Assembly (NCBI RefSeq): GCF_036226925.1
Contig: NZ_CP109031.1
Coordinates: 1,240,001 to 1,304,000 of the forward strand
Reading direction: 5' to 3'
DNA from: Streptomyces sp. NBC_00659
GTDB lineage: Bacteria; Actinomycetota; Actinomycetes; Streptomycetales; Streptomycetaceae
DNA: 64,000 bases
The number at the start of each line of letters is the position of its first letter. The stretch's first letter is position 1. The translations under genes were made by a program, and so were the position numbers. A model generated the notes under the pieces. It had not been told where the DNA came from. It worked only from the letters and a program-made list of their open reading frames with translations, and did not search any database. Below, piece by piece: positions 25,577 through 34,338 of this stretch.

Positions 25577-26539
25577 TCAGCGACTTCCCGCCCGGTGGGC
25601 CGCTACAGCCGACGTGTCAGAAGCGCCGCTCAGCCCCGGGCCCAGACGGGCTCCGACGCGCGCTGCGGTCTCACGCAGCCAGATGTGTGCCGCGTCATGC
25701 GTGTGCACCGGGTGCCACCACAGTGCCTCTCTCAGCGGTACGGCTTCATAGGGCGGCTCCACCACCCGGACAGCGGCGATGGGTTCCATCATCCGGGCCA
25801 TACGCTCCTGGACCAGCGCGATGCGCCGGGTGCCTGCGACCAGCAGCGGCAGCGACTGGAAGCTGTCGACGGAGACTTCGACCCGCGGTTCGATCCCCAG
25901 CATGCCGAGCTGGCGTACCGCTGGGGCGTCGTACGTTCGCTGGTACGTCACCCAGGGAAGCCGGGCAAGGTCCTGGCGGGTGAGCCGGTCGTCGACGCTC
26001 GGGTGGTCCCGCGCGACGAGAAAGACCCAGCGGTCGTCATAGAGGTCGGTGGCGGGGAAGTCGCTGATGACGCCGTGCGGCATGAACAGACCGTCGCTGG
26101 CGCTCAGCAGGGTGGCGGTGTCGTCCACCACCGTCGTCGGGGTCTGGGAGAAGCGCAGCCGAATCCCGGGAGCCTCCTCATGGATCACGCGAGCCAGCTC
26201 GGTGCCGAAGATCGCCACGGCGTAGTCGGACGCCACCAGCTTGAATTCCCGGTTCTCCTTGGCCGGGTCGAAGTAGGCCTGGCTGGCGAAGAGGCGTTCC
26301 AGCACGTCATAGGCGGTCGAGGTCCGGTCCAGAAGGACCTGCCCCAGCGCGGTCAGCTCGTAGTGGCCGCCGACGCGGGCGAGCAGGTCGTCGTCGAAGT
26401 GCCGGCGCAGCCGGGAGAGGGCAGCGCTCATCGCAGGCTGGCTGAGGCCGACACGCTGCCCGGCACGGGTGACGTTGCGCTCCTCCAGCAGGGCGCGCAG
26501 AGCGACGACGAGGTTGAGATCCAAGCGGGCCAGGTTCAT
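25577..26539 (-). CDS. LysR-family regulator, likely activator of the ring-cleavage operon
   Basis: A 320-residue LysR protein. The HTH (ALLEERNVTRAGQRVGLSQ, residues ~17-35) is followed by a periplasmic-binding-like effector domain from about residue 90 with FKLVASDYAVAIFGTELA, the nahR/nodD-like subfamily pattern. The start ATG at 26539 follows AGGG at seven bases. A longer open frame running back to 27766 is antisense to the hydrolase gene and was ignored. It is divergent from the ten-gene operon at 26672, with a LysR box between them. By gene order it parallels the LysR activator FdeR of flavonoid degradation in Herbaspirillum; the inducer here is unproven. Confidence 0.85.
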   Translation of the reverse strand: MNLARLDLNLVVALRALLEERNVTRAGQRVGLSQPAMSAALSRLRRHFDDDLLARVGGHYELTALGQVLLDRTSTAYDVLERLFASQAYFDPAKENREFKLVASDYAVAIFGTELARVIHEEAPGIRLRFSQTPTTVVDDTATLLSASDGLFMPHGVISDFPATDLYDDRWVFLVARDHPSVDDRLTRQDLARLPWVTYQRTYDAPAVRQLGMLGIEPRVEVSVDSFQSLPLLVAGTRRIALVQERMARMMEPIAAVRVVEPPYEAVPLREALWWHPVHTHDAAHIWLRETAARVGARLGPGLSGASDTSAVAAHRAGSR

Positions 26540-26584
26540 GAAAGTCCCTCTGCAGAGCGATGCCGACCCGGAGCAATCCACGAG

Positions 26585-26603
26585 ATGGATGCAAGGCATC
26601 CAT
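26585..26603. promoter_or_regulatory. LysR binding site between the regulator and the ring-cleavage operon
   Basis: ATGGATGC-AAG-GCATCCAT is a perfect inverted repeat with eight-base arms and a three-base centre. It contains the classical LysR T-N11-A box (T at 26586, A at 26598). It sits 45 bases from the LysR start and about 70 to 87 bases upstream of the first operon gene, the right place to activate that operon and repress the regulator. Confidence 0.75.
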
Positions 26604-26671
26604 AGAATCGATTTCCCTGATCGGTGGTGCGGGGTCCAGATTAGTCGCACCGCAATCAGGAGGACATGTCC

Positions 26672-27667
26672 GTGAAACCTGAATCCGCGTCCGCACTCTT
26701 CGCCGGACCTTTCGCCCTCGCGACTCTCTCGGCCCCCGACGGGCCCCGCTTTCCCGCTCTCGTCACGCCGGACGGCAACGCCCTCGACCTTCGGGCCGCA
26801 CTGGGTGACGAACAGCTGACCGTGCTGAGCCTGCTGGATCGCTGGGACAAGACCCTGCCGCAGCTGCGTACCCTGGCCGCCGACACCGGCGTCAGCCGCA
26901 CGCCGATCACGGACCTTCACGTGCACGCCCCGGTCGAACCGCGCCAGGTCTTCCAGTCGGGTGCGAACTACCGGCAGCACGTGATCGACCTGCACGTCGC
27001 CCACCGTGCCCCCGGCGATGACCGGTCCGAGGCCGAACGGCGAGCGGAAGCGGCCGAGATCATGGACCGGCGGGCTACCGAGGACCTGCCGTATGTGTTC
27101 ATCGGCCTGCCCAGTGCGATCACGGGTCCCTACGACGACGTCGTGCTGCCCGCCTGGGCCGAGAAGCCGGACTGGGAACTGGAACTGGCGGTCGTGATCG
27201 GCCGCCCCGCGTACCAGGTGTCCGTCGCGGAGGCATCCGCGCACATCGCGGGCTACACGATCGCCAACGATCTGACCGACCGGTCGACCGTCTTCCGCAG
27301 GGACATGCCGCAGATCGGCACCGACTGGCTGCGCAGCAAGAACGCGCCCGGCTTCACACCGCTCGGCCCGTGGATCGTGCCCGCCGAGTCCATCGCCGAC
27401 CCTGACGACCTGCGGGTGACGCTGAAGCTCAACGGCGAAACCATGCAGGACGAGTCCACCAAGGACATGATCTTCAAGGTCGCGCGGATGGTGTCGTACG
27501 CCTCGCGGACGGCCCATCTCCTCCCGGGTGATCTTGTGCTCACGGGCAGCCCGGCCGGCAACGGCATGCACTGGGGCCGCCTTCTGCGCGACGGCGATGT
27601 GATGGAGGGCTCGGTCACCGGGCTCGGCGTCCAGAGCACCCGATGTGTGGCGGAGGCGAAGGCATGA
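26672..27667 (+). CDS. Fumarylacetoacetate hydrolase-family protein (first gene of the ring-cleavage operon)
   Basis: A 331-residue FAH-superfamily enzyme. The metal-binding core is seen in WELELAVVIGRPAYQV near residue 170, with Glu ligands, followed by GYTIANDLTDRS and the closing DLVLTGSPAGNG. Members hydrolyse C-C bonds of 2,4-dioxo acids or decarboxylate/isomerise ring-cleavage products. AGGAGG at 26658-26663 is eight bases from the GTG at 26672 but only two from the ATG at 26666, so the GTG is preferred. Its stop overlaps the next ATG (ATGA), showing tight translational coupling with the cyclase gene. Confidence 0.82.
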   Translation: MKPESASALFAGPFALATLSAPDGPRFPALVTPDGNALDLRAALGDEQLTVLSLLDRWDKTLPQLRTLAADTGVSRTPITDLHVHAPVEPRQVFQSGANYRQHVIDLHVAHRAPGDDRSEAERRAEAAEIMDRRATEDLPYVFIGLPSAITGPYDDVVLPAWAEKPDWELELAVVIGRPAYQVSVAEASAHIAGYTIANDLTDRSTVFRRDMPQIGTDWLRSKNAPGFTPLGPWIVPAESIADPDDLRVTLKLNGETMQDESTKDMIFKVARMVSYASRTAHLLPGDLVLTGSPAGNGMHWGRLLRDGDVMEGSVTGLGVQSTRCVAEAKA

Positions 27668-28629
27668 CGGCCGTCGATCCCCGCGATCCGGAAGGCGCGA
27701 TCGCGCTGGCGGCCAAGACGTACTCCAACTGGGGCCGCTGGGGCGAGGACGACCGGCTCGGCACACTGAACTTCCTGGACGAGGGGAAGCGCCGCGAAGG
27801 TGCCGGTCTCGTCCGGCGCGGGGCCAGCTTCTCCCTGTCGCAGTCCTTCGACATGAACGGCCCGCAGAAGGGCTGGCGGCGGCGCACCAACCCGGTGCAC
27901 ACGATGCTGGACACCGGCACCGACGCCGCGCTCGGCCACCAGGGCTTCCCGCACGGCATCGGCGGCGCCGACGACGTGATCGCCATGCCGCTCCAGTGCT
28001 CCACGCAATGGGACGGGCTCGGGCACATCTTCGACCACGGCAAGGCGTGGAACGGTCGTGCGGCCGAGAAGGTCGTCACCTCCGACGGCGACCTGGTCAC
28101 CGGCATCGAGCACATGGCTCCCCATGTCGCCGGACGCGGCGTGCTCCTGGACGTGGGACGGGTCGTGGGCACCGCCGGCGAGCTGCCCGACGGATTCGCC
28201 ATCACCGAGGAGCACCTGTCCGCCACAGCGGAAGCGCACGGCGTGAGCGTGGGACGCGGTGACATCGTGCTGATACGTACCGGTCAGCTGACCCGGGTAC
28301 GCCGAGACGGGTGGGGCGACTACGCCGGCGGACCCGCGCCGGGGCTTTCCTTCACCACGGCCGGCTGGCTCCACGGCACCGAGATCGCGGCGATCGCCAC
28401 GGACACCTGGGGCTTCGAGGTCCGTCCCAACGAGTTCGAGAACGCCTTCCAGCCCCTGCACCAGGTCGCGATACCCAATATCGGCCTCCTCATCGGTGAG
28501 ATGTGGGACCTGGAAACCCTGGCCGAGGACTGCGCGGCGGACGGGGTGTACGAGTTCCTGCTCGCCGCCGCGCCCCTGCGCATCACCGGCGCTGTCGGTT
28601 CCCCCGTCAACCCGATCGCGATCAAGTGA
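27664..28629 (+). CDS. Cyclase-family (kynurenine formamidase-like) metal hydrolase
   Basis: A 321-residue member of the Cyclase superfamily, metal-dependent hydrolases that open lactones, cyclic amides or formamides. The usual HxGTHxDxPxH signature appears here as CSTQWDGLGHIFDHGKAW near residue 112, a variant seen in one branch of the family in which the first His and Thr-His are altered. Later conserved blocks are GRGVLLDVGR and DIVLIRTGQ. The start at 27664 overlaps the preceding stop as ATGA. In a ring-cleavage operon it may hydrolyse a lactone or enol ester formed after A-ring cleavage; that is inference. Confidence 0.78.
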   Translation: MTAVDPRDPEGAIALAAKTYSNWGRWGEDDRLGTLNFLDEGKRREGAGLVRRGASFSLSQSFDMNGPQKGWRRRTNPVHTMLDTGTDAALGHQGFPHGIGGADDVIAMPLQCSTQWDGLGHIFDHGKAWNGRAAEKVVTSDGDLVTGIEHMAPHVAGRGVLLDVGRVVGTAGELPDGFAITEEHLSATAEAHGVSVGRGDIVLIRTGQLTRVRRDGWGDYAGGPAPGLSFTTAGWLHGTEIAAIATDTWGFEVRPNEFENAFQPLHQVAIPNIGLLIGEMWDLETLAEDCAADGVYEFLLAAAPLRITGAVGSPVNPIAIK

Positions 28630-28652
28630 CGCGCTCAGCAAGGGAGTTCTCC

Positions 28653-29783
28653 ATGAGCACAGCCCGCACGGTCCTGGTGATCGGTGGTGGCGCTGCCGGA
28701 AACGCCATGACCATTCTGCTGCGCCGGGCCGGTCTGACCGTCGACCTGATCGAGGCGAAGGACGACTGGAACGCCACCGCCGGTTCAGGCATCACCCTGC
28801 AGGGCAACGCCTTGCGTGTGCTGCGCGAACTGGGCGTGTGGGAGGAGGTCAGCGCGTCCGGCTTCGGTTTCGGATCCGTCGGCATCACCGCTCCCGACGG
28901 AACGGTCCTGCACGTCGCACGCGACATTCGAACCGGCGGCGACGACCTGCCCGCCACCGTCGGCATGCAGCGCCCCCGGCTGCAGCGCATCCTGATCGAC
29001 GCCGTCCGTGCCAGCGGCGCATCGGTGCGCCTCGGCACCCGGGTCGAGCAGCTGGAGCAGGACGGCACAGGGGTGAACGCGCGCTTCACCGACGGCAGCG
29101 AGGGCCGCTACGACCTGGTGATCGCCGCCGACGGACTGGGTTCCACCACCCGCGCGGCCATCGGCATCACCGCCAAGCCGGAACCCACCGGCATGGCCAT
29201 CTGGCGCGTCGCCGTCCCCCGGCCGGCCGGCGTCACCCGCACGGATCTCGCCTACGGCGGTCCGGCCTACATCGCCGGTTACTGTCCGACGAGCGACACC
29301 ACGATCTACGCCTACGTGGTCGAGGCCAATCGCGACCGGGCGTCGATCCCGCCGGAGTCCTACGCCGACGAGATGCGCGGCCTCGCCGCCGCCTACGGAG
29401 GATTCTGGCCGGAGATCACCGAGCACATCACCGATCCGGCGAAGGTCAACTACACCTGGTTCGACCGGATGCTGGTCGAGGGCTCCTGGCACCGGGGCCG
29501 CGTGGTCCTCGTCGGCGACGCCGCCCACTGCTGTCCGCCCACCCTCGCGCAGGGCGCCGCCCTGTCCCTGGAAGACGCGTGGGTGCTCTCGCGTCTGCTG
29601 ACCAGCACCGAGGTCTGGGACGACGCGCTCTTCCAGGCGTACTACGACCGGCGTATCACCCGCGTCCGTCCGGTGGTCGAGGCGTCCGTGCAGATCGGGC
29701 AGTGGCAGCTCGACGGCGTACGCGACGCAGACGTACCCGGTCTGATGGGCCGCACGATGACGATGCTCAGGGAGCTGCCGTGA
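28653..29783 (+). CDS. FAD-dependent aromatic hydroxylase
   Basis: A 376-residue single-component flavoprotein monooxygenase. The N-terminal FAD motif is VLVIGGGAAGNAMTILLRRA, the DG motif is YDLVIAADGLGS near residue 157, and the second FAD motif is GRVVLVGDAAHCCPP near residue 283. It would hydroxylate a phenolic ring next to an existing hydroxyl using NAD(P)H and O2, making a catechol-type substrate for the extradiol enzyme two genes on. The start ATG at 28653 follows AAGGGAG. By position and class it corresponds to FdeE, which hydroxylates the naringenin A-ring, but identity cannot be confirmed here. Confidence 0.85.
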   Translation: MSTARTVLVIGGGAAGNAMTILLRRAGLTVDLIEAKDDWNATAGSGITLQGNALRVLRELGVWEEVSASGFGFGSVGITAPDGTVLHVARDIRTGGDDLPATVGMQRPRLQRILIDAVRASGASVRLGTRVEQLEQDGTGVNARFTDGSEGRYDLVIAADGLGSTTRAAIGITAKPEPTGMAIWRVAVPRPAGVTRTDLAYGGPAYIAGYCPTSDTTIYAYVVEANRDRASIPPESYADEMRGLAAAYGGFWPEITEHITDPAKVNYTWFDRMLVEGSWHRGRVVLVGDAAHCCPPTLAQGAALSLEDAWVLSRLLTSTEVWDDALFQAYYDRRITRVRPVVEASVQIGQWQLDGVRDADVPGLMGRTMTMLRELP

Positions 29784-30784
29784 CCTCACCGACCGTCGAC
29801 GTCCACGCTCACGTGTTGCTGCCCGAAGTCGAGTCCCTCGTCGACGGCCTGCCCGGACTGGCGATGGCGAGAGCGCTGGATGCCCGGCGCAACGGCCCCA
29901 CGGCCCTCGCGGTCAGCGGCCCCATGGTGCGCGAGCGCATCCCGCAGCTCACCGACCCGGCCGCACGGCTGGCCGCGATGGACGCACAGGGCGTGGACGT
30001 CCAGCTCGTCAGCCCCTCACCCTCGCACTACCACTACTGGACGGACGAGGAGACAGCCGAGAAGCTGTACCGGCTGGCCAACGAGGCAACAGCAAGGCAC
30101 TGTTCAGCCGCTCCGCACAGGCTGCGCGGCCTCGGGTTGGTACCGCTCCAGCACCCGGACCACACAGTGGGGGCGCTCGATCACGCGCTGGAGCAGGGCC
30201 TGGCCGGGGTGGAGATCTCGAGCCACGCTCCGGGCCTGGAACTGTCCGACCCGGCCTACGAGCCGTTCTGGTCGCGAGCGGAGGAGACCGGCGCCGTCAT
30301 CTTCCTGCACCCCTTCGGATGCACGCTGGATGAGCGCCTGGACCAGTGGTACCTGTCCAACACCGTGGGCCAGCCCACGGAGAACGCCGTGGCACTGTCG
30401 CACCTGATCTTCTCGGGAGTGCTCGACCGTCACCCGGGGCTGAAGGTGATCGCCGCCCACGGCGGTGGCTACCTGCCGACTCACATCGGCCGCTCCGACC
30501 ACGCCTGGTCCGCCCGCACCGACGCGGCTGCCGGCTGCGCTCATCCGCCCAGCAGCTATCTGAAGCGCCTGTACTTCGACTCGCTCGTCCACGACCCGTC
30601 CGTCCTGCGGGAGCTGATCCGGGTCGCCGGGCCCGACCGTGTCCTGCTCGGCTCCGACTTCCCTTTCGACATGGGCACGAAGGACCCCGTGGGCGCTCTG
30701 CGCGCCGCACGTGTCTCCGAGGCCGACTTCGAGGCCATCCGGGGCGGTACCGCCTCCGCCCTGCTCAACCTGACCCTGTCCTGA
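29780..30784 (+). CDS. Amidohydrolase (ACMSD-like decarboxylase/hydrolase family)
   Basis: A 334-residue amidohydrolase-2 protein. The metal site begins with the HxH motif VDVHAHVLLP at residues ~6-15, continues with FLHPFGC near residue 175, AAHGGGYLP near 230 and a final LLGSDFPFDMG near 292 with the catalytic Asp. The family includes 2-amino-3-carboxymuconate semialdehyde decarboxylase and resorcylate decarboxylases. The GTG at 29780 overlaps the monooxygenase stop (GTGA). A role in decarboxylating or hydrolysing a ring-cleavage product is inferred from its place between the hydroxylase and the dioxygenase. Confidence 0.82.
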   Translation: MTSPTVDVHAHVLLPEVESLVDGLPGLAMARALDARRNGPTALAVSGPMVRERIPQLTDPAARLAAMDAQGVDVQLVSPSPSHYHYWTDEETAEKLYRLANEATARHCSAAPHRLRGLGLVPLQHPDHTVGALDHALEQGLAGVEISSHAPGLELSDPAYEPFWSRAEETGAVIFLHPFGCTLDERLDQWYLSNTVGQPTENAVALSHLIFSGVLDRHPGLKVIAAHGGGYLPTHIGRSDHAWSARTDAAAGCAHPPSSYLKRLYFDSLVHDPSVLRELIRVAGPDRVLLGSDFPFDMGTKDPVGALRAARVSEADFEAIRGGTASALLNLTLS

Positions 30785-30796
30785 GGAGGAACCCTC

Positions 30797-31735
30797 ATGA
30801 GCGCACGCCTGCTCACCCATCTGCGGCACGTCGACCTGGCCGTGCCCGACTACGACAAGCAGCTCGACTTCTACGCGGGTGTCTGGGGTCTGACCAAGGT
30901 CGCCGAGGACTCCGGGATCTCCTTCCTCGCTGCCGAGGGCTCCCCCGAGCAGTACGTCATCAGGCTGCGCAAGGCCGAGGAGAAGCGCCTCGACCTCGTC
31001 TCCTACGGCGCCGCTTCGCCGGCTGACGTGGACACTCTCGCCGAACAACTCCTCTCCGGTGGCGTGCGGTTGATCACGCAACCGGGCAAGGTGGACACAC
31101 CCGGCGGCGGTTACGGCTTCCGCTTCTTCGACGTGGACGGCCGGACCATCGAGGTCTCTGCCGACGTGGCGGTACGGCAGCACCGCAAGATCGAGGAGAA
31201 GGAGTCGATCCCGGTCAAGCTGTCCCACGTCGTACTCAACTCCCCGGATCTGGACCGGACGAAGGAGTGGTACGAGCAGCACCTCGGCTTCCGGCTCTCC
31301 GACACCCTGAGCTCGCCGCACATGGGCGAGGTCATGCACTTCATGCGGATCTCCAACCAGCACCACTCGATGGCACTGGCGAAGGGACCGCACGCCTCCC
31401 TTCACCACGTGTCGTTCGAAATGCGCGGCATCGACGAGTACATGCGTGGCTCCGGCCGTGTGATCCGGGCCGGCTTCAAGAAGATCTGGGGCCCCGGCCG
31501 CCACATGGCCGGCGACAACACCTTCACGTACTTCCTCGACCCGCACGGCAACACCGTCGAGTACACGACCGAGCTGGAATGCCTGGACGAGGACACCTGG
31601 CACCCGCACGTCTACGACTTCTCCCAGCCCGAGGTCACCGACCAGTGGGGCACCGCCAACCCGATGAACGAACTGGTCGCCAAGGAGTCCTTCAACGACC
31701 CCGACCGCGGCTGCTTCGTCGCCCCGCCGGTCTGA
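30797..31735 (+). CDS. Extradiol ring-cleavage dioxygenase (VOC superfamily, two-domain type I)
   Basis: A 312-residue two-domain vicinal-oxygen-chelate protein. The N-terminal module begins LRHVDLAVPDYD. The catalytic C-terminal module begins LSHVVLNSPDLDRTKEWY near residue 142, continues with LHHVSFEM near residue 198 and ends with GNTVEYTTELE near residue 252, supplying the expected His, His and Glu ligands for Fe(II). It would open a catechol-like ring made by the preceding hydroxylase. AGGAGG directly precedes the ATG region. The class and position match FdeC of the Herbaspirillum flavonoid pathway; that equivalence is inference. Confidence 0.85.
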   Translation: MSARLLTHLRHVDLAVPDYDKQLDFYAGVWGLTKVAEDSGISFLAAEGSPEQYVIRLRKAEEKRLDLVSYGAASPADVDTLAEQLLSGGVRLITQPGKVDTPGGGYGFRFFDVDGRTIEVSADVAVRQHRKIEEKESIPVKLSHVVLNSPDLDRTKEWYEQHLGFRLSDTLSSPHMGEVMHFMRISNQHHSMALAKGPHASLHHVSFEMRGIDEYMRGSGRVIRAGFKKIWGPGRHMAGDNTFTYFLDPHGNTVEYTTELECLDEDTWHPHVYDFSQPEVTDQWGTANPMNELVAKESFNDPDRGCFVAPPV

Positions 31736-31826
31736 TCCCTCTCCGAACTCCCGGGGCGCGGCAGCCTGTCACCTGCCCTGACACATAGTGCCGCGCCTCG
31801 GGCCCAGCCCCAGCCAGGAGCTGCTC

Positions 31827-32798
31827 ATGCGCTTCGCCGCCTACGAACACCAGCATCAACCCCGCGTCGCCGTGGTCGACGCCGATGGCGTGCTGTATCC
31901 CGTGCCCGGCCTCCGCTCGTTGACCGAGGTCATCAGTGCCGGGGGCGGTCTCCCCGCACTCCTCGATCTCGGTGCCGCCACCCTCGACGTCCCGGCCGGA
32001 CCGCACGTCTCCCAGGTACGCCTGCTGCCGCCGCTTCGGCCCACCTCCGTGCGGGACTTCGTCACGTTCGAGGAGCATGTCGAAGGCGTACGCCGCTCGG
32101 TGGAGGGAACAGGCGGCGTGCCCGAACAGTGGTACACCGCGCCCACCTTCTACTTCACCAACCCGCACGCGATCTACGCGTCCGGCGACGACATTCCGAT
32201 GCCGCCGGGCTCCGCCGTCCTGGACTTCGAGCTGGAGGTTGCCGCGGTCATCGGCCGCGAAGGCCGCGACCTCACTCCCGACCAGGCACGCGAGCACATC
32301 ATCGGCTACACGGTCTTCAACGACTGGTCCGCACGGGACCTTCAGTCCGCCGAGATGAAGGTGGGTCTCGGCCCGTGCAAGGGAAAGGACACCGCCACCA
32401 CCCTCGGCCCGTACCTGGTCACCGCCGACGAGCTCGAGCGGCATCGGGACGACGACGGCTTCCTGAGGCTGGCCCTCACTGCTGAAGTCAACGGCGAGGT
32501 CGTCGGCAGGGACCTACTGTCCAACATGAGCTGGACGTTCGAGGAAATGGTCGCGTACGCCTCCCGCGGCACCCGGGTCGTCCCGGGCGACGTACTCGGC
32601 TCCGGCACCTGCGGAAACGGCGGCTGCCTCGCCGAACTGTGGGGCGTACGCGGAGAACAGACCCCGCCGCCGCTCAAGCCCGGCGACACCGTCACGCTCA
32701 CGGTCGAGGGCATCGGCACCGTATCCAACACCGTCGCTCCCGGCACTGAACCCATCGCCCTTCCCTTCGGCCGGCGCCGCTCCCGGGAGAGGCCGTGA
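31827..32798 (+). CDS. Fumarylacetoacetate hydrolase-family protein (second copy)
   Basis: A 323-residue FAH-family enzyme, distinct in sequence from the one at 26.7 kb. Core landmarks are DFVTFEEHVEGVRR near residue 75, LDFELEVAAVIGREG near residue 132 and GYTVFNDWSARDLQ near residue 160. A late GSGTCGNGGC replaces the more common GTPAGVG loop. The start ATG at 31827 follows AGGAG at seven bases. A 92-base gap after the dioxygenase is the largest in the operon and could hold an internal promoter, although none is clear. It likely hydrolyses the extradiol cleavage product. Confidence 0.82.
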   Translation: MRFAAYEHQHQPRVAVVDADGVLYPVPGLRSLTEVISAGGGLPALLDLGAATLDVPAGPHVSQVRLLPPLRPTSVRDFVTFEEHVEGVRRSVEGTGGVPEQWYTAPTFYFTNPHAIYASGDDIPMPPGSAVLDFELEVAAVIGREGRDLTPDQAREHIIGYTVFNDWSARDLQSAEMKVGLGPCKGKDTATTLGPYLVTADELERHRDDDGFLRLALTAEVNGEVVGRDLLSNMSWTFEEMVAYASRGTRVVPGDVLGSGTCGNGGCLAELWGVRGEQTPPPLKPGDTVTLTVEGIGTVSNTVAPGTEPIALPFGRRRSRERP

Positions 32799-33550
32799 GC
32801 GACCTGCACCCCAAAAGGCTGCTCGGCAAGGTCGTCGTGGTCACCGGAGCGGCCCGCGGCCAGGGAGCCGCCGAGGCCGAGGCACTGGTGCGGGAGGGAG
32901 CCCGCGTCATCGCCACCGACGTCGCATCCGCCGAGGATTGTCGTCGCCTCGACGTCACCAGTGAGAAGGACTGGGCGGAACTGGCGGCCGAGCTCAAGGA
33001 GGCGTACGGGCAGGTCCACGGTCTGGTGAACAACGCCGGCATCACCTGGCGGGCCCGCATCGGTGACGTGCGCCCAGACGACCTGGCACGTGTCCACGCG
33101 GTCAACGTGGCCGGCCCGCTGCTCGGCATTCAGCACCTCGCCCCGCTCATGCCGCCCGGCTCATCGATCGTGAACGTCGGTTCCTCGGCGGCCCTCACCG
33201 CTCACTATCCGGTCGCCTACACGACCAGCAAATGGGCCCTGCGCGGCCTGTCGAAGACCGCGGCCACGGAACTCGGCCCGCGCGGCATCCGCGTCAACAC
33301 GATCCACCCCGGCTACATCGAGACCGAGATGACCGCCTCCGCCGCGCCGGCCTTCCGTGAAGCCAACATCCGCGAGACCCCGCTCGGGCGCACGGGCACC
33401 GCAGCCGAGGTGGCCCCGCTGGTCGTCTTCCTCCTGTCGAACGAATCCTCCTTCATCACCGGCGCGGAGATCGCCGTCGACGGCGGCCTGACCGCGCACG
33501 GCGGCGTGAAGTCCGTGTCGGACGCCCTCCTTGGGGAGGCCGGCGCATGA
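32795..33550 (+). CDS. Short-chain dehydrogenase/reductase with intact active site
   Basis: A 251-residue classical SDR. It has the cofactor motif VTGAARGQG near residue 17, LVNNAG near residue 77, the catalytic Ser block IVNVGSSAA near residue 127, and an intact YTTSK (Tyr-x3-Lys) near residue 144, then RVNTIHPGYIETEM. It starts at a GTG overlapping the FAH stop (GTGA) and its own stop overlaps the next ATG. The acidic residue after the second strand (ATDVAS) favours NAD(H). It probably oxidises or reduces a hydroxy/oxo intermediate of the ring-cleavage route. Confidence 0.85.
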   Translation: MSDLHPKRLLGKVVVVTGAARGQGAAEAEALVREGARVIATDVASAEDCRRLDVTSEKDWAELAAELKEAYGQVHGLVNNAGITWRARIGDVRPDDLARVHAVNVAGPLLGIQHLAPLMPPGSSIVNVGSSAALTAHYPVAYTTSKWALRGLSKTAATELGPRGIRVNTIHPGYIETEMTASAAPAFREANIRETPLGRTGTAAEVAPLVVFLLSNESSFITGAEIAVDGGLTAHGGVKSVSDALLGEAGA

Positions 33551-34338
33551 GGCGACTCGACGGCAAGGTGGCCTTGATCTCCGGGACCGCCAGCGGTCAG
33601 GGCCGGGCCGCAGCACTGCGTTTCGCGGCCGAGGGCGCGCTCGTCGTGGGAGGCGACCTGCTGCACGAGCAGGCACTCGAGACACAGCAGCTCATCGCCC
33701 GCGAAGGCGGGACCGCCCTGACCCCCGGCCCCCTGAACGTCACCGACGAGCAGTCCGTCTCCTCCTGGGTCCACGAAGCCGTGGACGCCTTCGGCGGCAT
33801 CGACATCATCTACGCCGGAGCCGATCGCTTCGGACCGGTCAACAGTCAGCCCTGCAAAGACTTCGCCTTCACCATGCGGGCCGAGCTGGACCCGGTATGG
33901 CTGACCGTCCGATCCGCCTGGCCGCACCTGCAGCGCAGCCGCGGCTGCATTCTCACCATCGGCTCCACCGCAGGACTCACCGGCTCGCTCACCAACCGGA
34001 CAACCGCGCACTCCGCCTCCCGGGGCGCCGTCATCGCACTGACCCGCCAACTCGCCGCTGAAGGCGCCCCGTACGGTATCCGCGCGAACTGTGTCAGCCC
34101 TGGCGCAATCGGCACTGCCGGTTCCCGGACCACTCTCCTCTGCGAAGACCACCCGATGCGCGCCATCGCCCGCCGTATCCCGCTCGGCCGCGCCGGACGC
34201 CCCGACGACATCGTCGACGCCGCCGTCTTCCTCGCCTCTGACGAAGCCGCCCACATCACGGGAGCCAACCTCGTCCTCGACGGCGGCTGGTCCGCCGTCC
34301 TGCCCGGCGCGAGCCCTGAAAGGACTCCCTCAGCATGA
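33547..34338 (+). CDS. SDR-family protein with a degenerate catalytic motif
   Basis: A 263-residue SDR-fold protein. The cofactor motif is changed but recognisable (ISGTASGQGRAAALRF) and the Ser block is ILTIGSTAG. The Tyr-x3-Lys catalytic pair is replaced by HSASRGAV, that is His for Tyr and Arg for Lys, and NNAG becomes IYAGA. Flanking blocks (RANCVSPGAIGT and ITGANLVLDGGW) are normal, so this is not a frameshift. It overlaps both neighbours by four bases. It may be a catalytically altered SDR or a non-catalytic partner of the preceding SDR. Confidence 0.82.
   Translation: MRRLDGKVALISGTASGQGRAAALRFAAEGALVVGGDLLHEQALETQQLIAREGGTALTPGPLNVTDEQSVSSWVHEAVDAFGGIDIIYAGADRFGPVNSQPCKDFAFTMRAELDPVWLTVRSAWPHLQRSRGCILTIGSTAGLTGSLTNRTTAHSASRGAVIALTRQLAAEGAPYGIRANCVSPGAIGTAGSRTTLLCEDHPMRAIARRIPLGRAGRPDDIVDAAVFLASDEAAHITGANLVLDGGWSAVLPGASPERTPSA

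Noticed and set aside
25577..27766. A 729-codon open frame on the minus strand
   Set aside because: Only its last 320 codons are the LysR gene; the rest is antisense to the FAH gene and has no domain or start signal.
27664..31735. Interpretation of the cyclase, FAD monooxygenase, ACMSD-like amidohydrolase and dioxygenase as a kynurenine pathway
   Set aside because: There is no kynureninase or tryptophan dioxygenase, the dioxygenase is a two-domain VOC extradiol type and not a cupin 3-hydroxyanthranilate dioxygenase, and FAH and CoA-transferase genes do not belong to that route.
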